Below, one piece after another: positions 57,201-64,000 of a stretch of 64,000 nt of DNA; within the stretch, counting starts at the first letter, position 1, and each line of letters begins with the position of its first letter. This stretch comes from Nemertoderma westbladi (lineage: Eukaryota; Xenacoelomorpha; Nemertodermatida; Nemertodermatidae), in contig JAUCBJ010008130.1 in assembly GCA_032718475.1 (NCBI GenBank), forward strand, positions 1 to 64,000, in the 5' to 3' direction. The notes below the pieces were generated by a model. It saw only the letters and a list, made by a program, of their open reading frames with translations, was not told where the DNA came from and did not search any database. A program made the position numbers and the translations under genes.

Positions 57201-60200
57201 ACTCGATATGCCGCATGAGTTGAATGGCATCCATAACATGCGAAAAATAATTGAACTAATTCCCTATTGGGCGAGGAACGCATGGAGAAAGGAAGCAGCA
57301 CGGACTCGCAGCCAACTGAACCGCGAACCAACCATGAACCAACTGGCGAAATTCCTTTCAGATCAAACCGAGATACAAGATGACCCTGTATTCGCAGAGG
57401 GACTACTATCAGCTGGTATCGCTGAGCGCCGGGACCGATCACATTCACGGGATGACTCAACCCGACAATCGAGAGCAGATTACCCGCGAAAAACAAATAT
57501 GCTGGTACCAAAGAAATCATTTGAATCTAACAAAGGGATGATAAAACCTGAACGAGAGCAAGTCTACACAACAACGTCGACTAGTCCGATGAAGAGCCTA
57601 CAATCGGACAAACAAGTCCGTTTCTCCAGCTACTCCCCAAAGCCACATACCCCAGATAGAGATTCCCAGGAGTTGGTATACACCCTTGCAACCTGTGATC
57701 CAAGCGCAAAGTGCTATCTACATCCAAATGCAAGGGACCATCAATTCGTGCAGTGTACCCAATGGATAAATGCCGCTGCGGATGAAAAATGGGACTATTT
57801 AAAGAAGAATGGACTGTGTAGGAGATGCTATGGGCGTGGCCACATTGGACGCGACTGTCCGCGCAACTCCAACACCAGGCCTGAACCCAGAACATATGAA
57901 CGATCCAGATCATACTCACCCGGAGGAGCGAGCGGGCTGACACCCCTCACAAAGGAAACTAAAAATCTAAAACCCCATAGTAACCGAGGAGATACTGATA
58001 CTACTACTGTTAACCAAAATAAAAATGAGAATCTAACATCTAAGACAGGGGGGGATCAGACCCAACATCCTAACCCTGCCTGGATGGCGAGATACAAGGA
58101 TCCCCAGGGATCTGAAGTGAGTGGAACCACTGTTAATAAGACCCAGGCAGTGACCCACATGGCGACATGTATGTCCCTGTCAGGGATTAAAGTGTACCTC
58201 AAAATTGTACCAGTAAAAGTAATGTATAAAAATGAAAAACAAGTAACAACATATGCCTTCCTAGATGATGGTGCGACTATAAGTCTAATAAGTCGTACCC
58301 TTGCTGATACTCTGGGAATGGAGGGAACCAGAACTAAGTTAGGCCTGGCCATGGTGGGCCACCAGACAACATCAATGGGGGCCATGAGTACCAAGTGCTC
58401 CATAGGTGCTCTGGAAGGCCGAGGGACACTCATCATTCATGATGCTGAGGTAGAAGTAATACCAGACGTTGGAGTTAACTGTACCCAACCAGATGAGGTA
58501 GAAATTGAGAGATACCAACACTTAAAGGGAATTAACTTAACAAACTTGCACATTGACATACCCTATGTGACTGTACTGCTTGGGATGAACAATCCTGAGG
58601 CACATGAAGAACTGGAAGTTAGGAAAGGTAGCAACCCCGGGAAGACACCATGGGGAAAGCTAACACCATTTGGGTGGTGTGTGACTGGACCACTGGAAAC
58701 AACAGACTATATACACAACAAAACGAAGCGAGGTCTGGTGAATCATGTGGAAATAACTAAAGACTTAGAGACATTACTGAATAGGGACTGTGAGGGCCTT
58801 CATGACAACACATTGGGAGACTCTCCAGAGGACCGTAGGGCCTTACAGACTCTTAAGGACTCAATACAACTGATAGATGGACACTACGAGGTAGACATGT
58901 TGTGGAAGGACCCCAATGAACGGCTTGAAAACAACTACATAATGGCGAGAAATCGTCTGAGAAAGTTAAAAGAAAAACTGAGGAAACTACCAGCAGCAGA
59001 AGAAGCCATAAACAAGGCAATATGTAAGTATATAGAAAGGGGCTGGGCAATAGAACTTCCAGAGGACATACAGGAAACTGACCGGACGTATTACTTACCG
59101 ATACACACAGTGTGGGAACCAAGAAAGAACAAATACCGAGTAGTACATGATGCTGCAGCGAAGTACCATGGAAAATCGCTAAATGATTACCTTGTTCGTG
59201 GACCCAATATATACAACACAGGACTAGACGTTCTTCTAAGATTCAGGAAGGGAATATTTGCTTTCACATGCGATGTGGAAGCAATGTTCCACCAGGTACG
59301 AGTGAACCCAAAAGACAGCAACAGCTTACGGTTCCTTTGGTATGAAGGGGAGCTAGGCTCAAAGGAACCCAAAATCTACAAAATGATTGTCCATATTTTT
59401 GGTGCTAATTCATCTCCATGTGCGACAACATACGCTTTGAGAGAGACTACAAATGGCGAGAATCCTGCAATCCAGAATCCATCAGCAGATACAGTGGAAA
59501 TGATTCGAGAACATTTTTATGTTGATGACGGACATGAGACAGGAAACTCAGAGGAGGAGTTGGTCAGGATTGCCAAGGAGGCTAAACTTTGTTTAGCGGG
59601 GGGAGGATTCAACCTGACCAAGTTTTTATCAAATTCCGAATATATTACCAACTGCATGACAGACGGGACCCAACAGGAGCCACTGAACAAACTGACCACA
59701 GAACCAGAATACAAACCAATGATAGAAGCTGATGGAGACAGTGACGAAGTTCGAGCTTTAGGGATAGTCTGGAACCGAAGAACAGATGCATTTGAGTACC
59801 ATATGGCGAAAATGAAAAGAGGGAAACATACTAAAAGGGAATATCTATCCTTTGTTGCCCGGATCTATGACCCAATGGGTCTACTCTCAAGGATCACAGT
59901 TGTTGGTCGACAAATACTTAGGGAAGCCCATCTACTGAAAGTAGGTTGGAATGATGAACTTCCCGAAGGAATAAGGAAGAAATGGGACAAATGGATGGAT
60001 AGTTTACAACTACTAGATAAGATCACGATAGATCGGGCCTACTTTCCCGACGGAAACATGGAAAACTTAGAGATACATATCTTCAGTGACGCCTCAGACA
60101 AAGGCTATGGAGCAGTAGCCTATGTGGTTCAAAGACAGAATAATAGAAGGAGGGCACGGGTTGCATATAGTAAGGCGAGACCGGCCCCATTAAAAATCGT

Positions 60201-62112
60201 CACAATTCCTAGGATAGAACTCATGGCAGCTTTATTAGGAGTGAGAATAGGAAGACAGTTAGGAAAAGCGATTGGAAATATACAAACCTGGTATTTTTGG
60301 ACTGACTCTACCACTGTTATTCATTATATCAGGACTGACGCACGAAGATTCAAAGTCTTTGTTGCTAATCGAGTTGCAGAAATCCAAGAACTAACAGACA
60401 TCAACAACTGGAACTATTGTCCAACGTCGATAAATCCCGCAGACCAAATATCGAGAGGAATAATTGGAACACAGAAGAAGGAAGACGAAGATCTGTGGCA
60501 ATATGGCCCGGAGTACCTCAAGGATGAAGGAAGATGGCCTGAATTTCCAGGAGGTCCACAGGCTCTACTGGAAGGAGTCAAAGGGGATGACCCGGAATTA
60601 CGAAGGGAAGTAGTTATGTCAACCACTATAAGAGACAAACCAACAATGACAGAGCGAATACTCCACCATGATCGCTCATGGTATGACACTAAACGGCGTG
60701 TAGCGCGATGGAGGATGTGGATGGCTTGGATACGAACACGGAAAAGTGGAGGGCCCCGACCAGAACTACATGTGGAAAATGCAGGGATGGCTATCATAAA
60801 GTACATTCAACAGGAGGGCTTCCCAGATGAAGTGGAGAAACTAGTGGTTGGAAAACCTATCCCGAAAGACAGCAACCTGAGACCATTGAGCCCCATTATG
60901 AAGGACGGAGTAATCTGTATGGGCTCCCGGCTGGGGAATGCCCCAGGAGGGATTGTCCCTGAGTGCCCCATATTGATCCCGAAAGACTCAGTTATCGTGG
61001 ATAAGATTATACACGATTCCCATGAAGCCTCACAACATGGAGGTGTGGAAGCAACACTCACGAGGATACGGAGGAAATTCTGGATTCCAGCAGTCAGGAG
61101 AAGAGTGAAGGGCTGGGTGGAGAAGTGTGTTACCTGTCGCACCATTCGTCGACAGAGGGTGGAGCAGGTGATGGCACCTTTACCTGCGGAGCGGATAACA
61201 CCCTATGAGCCACCATTCACAAATTGTGGTGTTGACCTCTTTGGTCCTATTAATGTCAAAGTGGGCCGACGATACGAGAAACGATGGGGTTCCATATTCG
61301 TGTGTTACGCCTCAAGGGCTGTTGCCCTGGAATTAGTTAAAGATGCGAGCGCGAACTCATTTATTAATGCACTCAGAAGATTCATTACAAGGTGTGGAGC
61401 AGTGCGAAGGATTAGCTCTGATAATGGGTCGAATTTCATTGGAGCTAATCGAGAACTTCAAGATCTATACCGGATTGCGCAAGCACCTGCTATTGAAGAA
61501 CATGCGAGGAAACAAGGTGTCAAGTGGAAATTCCATACCCCTTATGCCCCCCATTCTTCAGGAGTCTGGGAAAGACTTGTAGGAAGTGCTGAGCGGCTCT
61601 TAGAGGCAAGCACCCGAAATCGATGCCTTGATGAGGACGCATTCCGCACAGTGTTAGCAGAAACAGAAGCAACAATGAATGCGCGTCCGCTATGTGCGTT
61701 AAATGATGACCCGAATTCTTACGAGGTTTTGACACCAAACCATCTACTATTGAGGAGACCAGTCCAGGTTTTGAGTAAAGACCTGTTCGACGAGAATGAC
61801 CTATATTCCAGAAAGACATGGAAAGTAATACAAGTAGTATCAAAGATATTCTGGCGCCAATGGGTAACTGAATATTTACCAACCCTTCACAAGCGACACA
61901 AGTGGCGGGTGGAAAGGAGAGATCTGAAACCGGGAGATCTAGTCATAGTGACAGATGACACCCTAGCGAAACACGATTGGGTGATGGCTAGAGTAGTAAA
62001 TTGCCTGCAGGGACCCGATGGGCACACTAGAACGGTCGAATTGAAGACAAGTGGGAAGAAACTTGTAAGACGTCCGATAAGCAAATGTTGCTTATTGGAG
62101 CAAACTGTCTAA
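54271..62112 (+). CDS. BEL/Pao gag-pol polyprotein, intact (2613 codons)
   Basis: ATG at 54271 (context CCAATGG) opens a frame with no stop until 62110-62112. A charged coiled coil (Glu/Arg, about residues 300-400) is followed by a Pro/Ser/Tyr-rich stretch with LPVS-type repeats (about 490-780). Then come a DUF1759-type gag core (AKPFTFSGEYPEEYIQFRQL, from about 860), a CCHC knuckle (CRRCYGRGHIGRDC, C1183) and aspartyl protease FLDDGATISL (D1332). RT has motif A FTCDVEAMFHQV (D1668) and motif C YVDD (1750-1753). RNase H FSDAS (D1940) and FWTDS follow, then the integrase H2C2 finger (about 2247-2290). The integrase triad is D2322 (GVDLFGP), D2384 (SSDNGSNF) and E2434 (GVWERL), followed by a C-terminal DUF5641-like domain. 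All catalytic residues are intact, unlike the first element. Processing would be by its own protease. Confidence 0.95.
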   Translation: MASANRTPSTNHPSVETSSDLIDIRDEPRRVSVVDGRIESGRELARTPRTNPTQAEGAWQPTTSPGGVARSIPGAARASIGARLRTSSLVGTGQGPPTQPERAVLPTHEPEPANIRHEPERTSTQTTRPKDPQIQRSSRSQRSAVLIDPQQPEILKRRSQRAELTLFGTVENPTGELPVEPELSILLNKITVYIDHLRACGEEQRAVEIEDRVKAQCQSRETRSNPNVRREPRGTQSEDLREGDPTPSIITEVPRVDPEDSVSQVTPDSIWENVPRQNDRASGVGSIHSSTINRMRTNAGIEQARMELADGMREQERELERENKRRVSERELERIEKEEREEREKRECDKRERERRERVQKIADEMERDKREGEIERERARAKREMVRLNAEQCILRMEEEASQLGISQRGNKTKCDSMNILTTVEPNNLTTVEPNNREIESNLLAIETPRYPSPVRRISARTVKKPVITSKPEYCISSRTPAMTGGFNSTLGNSASKGPRGAKNQTYNLESPTNTVNAAVTSCIHRTGHHIETPVSIIQYTGDEMSEQAGMNHNIQTEVPVSDCSSRPNRRLHSTGLPVTHSAPVCGTPDYSCSDQLHATGPPLSNSIGLPVRSTPDCTACSRQNPDYYYLPVSSQNHRPNANSNTQIPVSESLDRHNLNVPVSYDYRPSYVGLPNSLMHTGTVNHTCSPADVGQNQHQSIDHPIPSEFNQNIGIQYEPRYGYGTPLSSTGNPSHLNPRAEEFLPVPIGEVGMPDGQYKYKTRSEVSETPQQRAVTFSNQINNGPGLSKIPSLAYPSIGAQRQQNKNNTAGYNYTGEAAPRGPPYVQAGRVPQCYQSGGESELSHMAAITDAIKAKLELPQAKPFTFSGEYPEEYIQFRQLYTTEILLKHNLSEAQKMTYLMVYTTGKAKEVVRQYAGLTDGLRLAWEAIEKRYGNPSRIMQATINKLVTNKQITTTAEFRDFTERVNKALVALKELDMPHELNGIHNMRKIIELIPYWARNAWRKEAARTRSQLNREPTMNQLAKFLSDQTEIQDDPVFAEGLLSAGIAERRDRSHSRDDSTRQSRADYPRKTNMLVPKKSFESNKGMIKPEREQVYTTTSTSPMKSLQSDKQVRFSSYSPKPHTPDRDSQELVYTLATCDPSAKCYLHPNARDHQFVQCTQWINAAADEKWDYLKKNGLCRRCYGRGHIGRDCPRNSNTRPEPRTYERSRSYSPGGASGLTPLTKETKNLKPHSNRGDTDTTTVNQNKNENLTSKTGGDQTQHPNPAWMARYKDPQGSEVSGTTVNKTQAVTHMATCMSLSGIKVYLKIVPVKVMYKNEKQVTTYAFLDDGATISLISRTLADTLGMEGTRTKLGLAMVGHQTTSMGAMSTKCSIGALEGRGTLIIHDAEVEVIPDVGVNCTQPDEVEIERYQHLKGINLTNLHIDIPYVTVLLGMNNPEAHEELEVRKGSNPGKTPWGKLTPFGWCVTGPLETTDYIHNKTKRGLVNHVEITKDLETLLNRDCEGLHDNTLGDSPEDRRALQTLKDSIQLIDGHYEVDMLWKDPNERLENNYIMARNRLRKLKEKLRKLPAAEEAINKAICKYIERGWAIELPEDIQETDRTYYLPIHTVWEPRKNKYRVVHDAAAKYHGKSLNDYLVRGPNIYNTGLDVLLRFRKGIFAFTCDVEAMFHQVRVNPKDSNSLRFLWYEGELGSKEPKIYKMIVHIFGANSSPCATTYALRETTNGENPAIQNPSADTVEMIREHFYVDDGHETGNSEEELVRIAKEAKLCLAGGGFNLTKFLSNSEYITNCMTDGTQQEPLNKLTTEPEYKPMIEADGDSDEVRALGIVWNRRTDAFEYHMAKMKRGKHTKREYLSFVARIYDPMGLLSRITVVGRQILREAHLLKVGWNDELPEGIRKKWDKWMDSLQLLDKITIDRAYFPDGNMENLEIHIFSDASDKGYGAVAYVVQRQNNRRRARVAYSKARPAPLKIVTIPRIELMAALLGVRIGRQLGKAIGNIQTWYFWTDSTTVIHYIRTDARRFKVFVANRVAEIQELTDINNWNYCPTSINPADQISRGIIGTQKKEDEDLWQYGPEYLKDEGRWPEFPGGPQALLEGVKGDDPELRREVVMSTTIRDKPTMTERILHHDRSWYDTKRRVARWRMWMAWIRTRKSGGPRPELHVENAGMAIIKYIQQEGFPDEVEKLVVGKPIPKDSNLRPLSPIMKDGVICMGSRLGNAPGGIVPECPILIPKDSVIVDKIIHDSHEASQHGGVEATLTRIRRKFWIPAVRRRVKGWVEKCVTCRTIRRQRVEQVMAPLPAERITPYEPPFTNCGVDLFGPINVKVGRRYEKRWGSIFVCYASRAVALELVKDASANSFINALRRFITRCGAVRRISSDNGSNFIGANRELQDLYRIAQAPAIEEHARKQGVKWKFHTPYAPHSSGVWERLVGSAERLLEASTRNRCLDEDAFRTVLAETEATMNARPLCALNDDPNSYEVLTPNHLLLRRPVQVLSKDLFDENDLYSRKTWKVIQVVSKIFWRQWVTEYLPTLHKRHKWRVERRDLKPGDLVIVTDDTLAKHDWVMARVVNCLQGPDGHTRTVELKTSGKKLVRRPISKCCLLEQTV

Positions 62113-64000
62113 TTTATGCCAAAGGCATGGGGGGAGGGTCCATGTATACCTCAAATCGTACCTAAATTAAGATTCAAAATATATTATCAAATTTACAAAT
62201 GAGTAGAAGAAAACTGAACTAGTACTTTAGGATAGGCAGATACCGGTATATAGGTACATTGACTGAATGGTAACCTGGGGTGAAATTTATGTTTCCGGAA
62301 CATAAAATGTATGTGTGAAATGAATGAATGGTTATATGACGCAATACTGAACACAGCCCTAATGAACAATGAACTTGCAACTTCTCAGTTGCGGAATGAA
62401 CTGAATGAATGGAACAATTGTAGTATAAAATGAACTTAAATTATGGGAAACATAGATTTCATTAGCAGCAACCATAGAACATGAAACCAGCAAATTCCAG
62501 AACGTATAATAAAACTTTATAGTGTAACTGACCATTTAGTCGATTATGGATATTATACGTTATTAATGATAGTACTTGATCTGGATATCTGGATATAGAA
62601 GAATTATCATATATAACTAGCTTATTAGAATTAATCTCAGAGGAGCCGTAATGAGGACTGTGATGTGTAAAGGATGCGGTGGCGAAGTGGTACCACGGGG
62701 AGAAACATTTAAAACTTGGCTTATGAACTGTCTTGTCTCAGGGTACGAAATGGAGGAACGCGAAAGTATCGTGACCGCGAATTCTGATAGAAGAGAAGGA
62801 TTCCCCACCGCAGGAGACCCCATGGGGGGAGTGACCATGGTAGCAGCGACTAGTGGTGACCGTGGATGGAGCGTTTATGTTCGATTGTTATTACAAAAAT
62901 AAACGAGGGACCCCATAATCATGAAAGGGAAATACATTATTTGATATGCTCTAACCATATATATATATAATTGAATGGCACTACTTTTGCAATATGTACC
63001 TAGGATGAACTAACTAGCGATTTATCTTGAAGCTTTATTGAACTACGAAATATTTCGTATATCGGTAATTTAAAAGGACTTGATTGAATTGTAATTAATT
63101 TATAGAGGGAAATAGGAAACCACTCATGGTTTGGCAAGCCATGAGCGTGTAATGTTGCCAGGGGGCCTACATCGCGGAATGACAGTTGATATATATCGTT
63201 TTCGGACTCAAACTTTTTAATATAGTCGTGATTTCCTCGAGAAACCATTTATAGTGGTTTCTGGGGGGAGTTTGTTCCCGACTATAGTCAGTATTTCATC
63301 GTACAGTATGGCCCAAAATTCTTATCACCTGTTATTGCCGTAGAAATTCCATTTTATTGAGAGAGAATGTCATGACGTCATAACATGACGTCACAAAAGT
63401 AAAAGTATAGTGTATCTTGCATGAAGGCTTGCTCGCCTCATGTTCACGAGAGAATTATCATATCCTATAATGAGTGAGTGAATATTAGAACCATTTAAAG
63501 TGAAAGGACACATTGAGTGAGAGGCAACAATGGAAGTGTAAGGCATCCTCTGGGATTTACCCTCACCTGTGTATATTGGTGTATAACGTATTATATTTTG
63601 GCCCCATTTTCTATGGCCTATTGTTGTTTGGTAAACCAATCCCAGATGGCTTTCCTTCCATTCATATATGACAAGAGCAGGATGATATTAGATTCATTCT
63701 GTCGATATAACTTTGTAGAAACGTTACATAGTTTTCACCGTTCGTTCGTACTTTCGTTCTTTCGTTCGTTCTGACCTATTGGTCACTGAACTTAACTATT
63801 ATTGTTCTAATTGAACTGAACGTACAGTGCATTTGTACTGTACGTGTTATAAGTCATTTGTTGAAGGAAGGAAGCGTCATCATGTGATTGTGCACTGGTG
63901 CCGTTTATACATATTGAACATTAAAGTAACTAGGACTTGAACTGAGTTTTCTAGACGAATGAGACGGACGCGTAGAAACGACGTTCTTAGAGGGAAAGAA
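62113..64000 (+). other. 3' non-coding region after pol, to window end
   Basis: Two G-rich purine runs followed by TG resemble polypurine tracts: GGCATGGGGGGAGGGTCCAT at about 62126-62145 and TTTCTGGGGGGAGTTTG near 63258-63274. Neither is followed by sequence repeated at the 5' side of the element, so the 3' LTR is not located. Small hairpins: CTCATGG...CCATGAG (about 63123-63147) and AGAAACCA...TGGTTTCT (about 63238-63262). The 84-codon ORF 62651-62902 is probably spurious (see rejected list). The target-side end of the element is outside the window. Confidence 0.5.

Noticed and set aside
62651-62902. 84-codon ORF (CKGCGGEVVPRGETF...) as an accessory gene
   Set aside because: It has an ATG and a Cys pair, but it is short and isolated, resembles nothing I recognise, and has no link to the first element's accessory protein.

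Overview
The window looks like intergenic and intronic DNA of an invertebrate metazoan. The evidence is exons bounded by GT-AG splice sites, phase-1 symmetric extracellular domain modules, tRNA-derived SINEs, several EN-type LINEs, two BEL/Pao LTR retrotransposons, a Merlin DNA transposon and long simple or minisatellite arrays. Nothing prokaryotic is present. A 2A-like NPGP motif next to a PHD finger in a LINE ORF1 fragment, and BEL/Pao elements, are common in marine invertebrates, but the phylum cannot be fixed from the sequence.

Layout. 1-2404 is a 2.4 kb foldback (inverted-repeat) element carrying a SINE. 2455-22089 holds three minus-strand exons that appear to belong to one secreted or surface gene: a LamG/ConA-like exon (22089-21388), a tectonin-repeat exon (6124-5351) and a Thr-rich mucin-like terminal exon (4091-2455). 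Both internal exons are phase 1-1, and the last two join in frame. The roughly 15 kb intron between the LamG and tectonin exons contains a poly(A)-tailed 1173-codon reverse-transcriptase ORF (6381-9902), an 8.2 kb 29-bp minisatellite (10289-18502), a SINE and debris. 22.2-29.1 kb is repeat debris: LINE fragments, a 290-bp palindrome, paired 302-bp repeats, a TTAA-flanked MITE inside a tandem array, and a LINE ORF1 fragment with 2A and PHD. A type II membrane mucin exon lies at 29744-29307. A complete but frameshifted Merlin transposon fills 29937-32276.

33.0-53.7 kb is a nest. A minus-strand LINE (53748 to about 35417) is split by a 14.5 kb BEL/Pao element (36231-50717, 1.49 kb LTRs, TATGT target duplication). 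That element is itself interrupted by a 454-bp 5'-truncated LINE with a 12-bp target duplication. Between pol and the 3' LTR, where some retroelements carry env, this BEL/Pao element has an extra coding region. It appears to encode a DEDD 3'-5' exonuclease-like domain followed by CCHC zinc knuckles. I consider this the best candidate for something undescribed. Its pol carries two in-frame stops and a YVDN in place of YVDD.

54271-62112 is a second BEL/Pao gag-pol, 2613 codons long, uninterrupted and with all catalytic motifs seen. Its LTRs could not be paired within the window, and 1.9 kb of non-coding sequence follows to the window edge. Many long open frames in the minisatellites and antisense to real ORFs are shadows and are not annotated.
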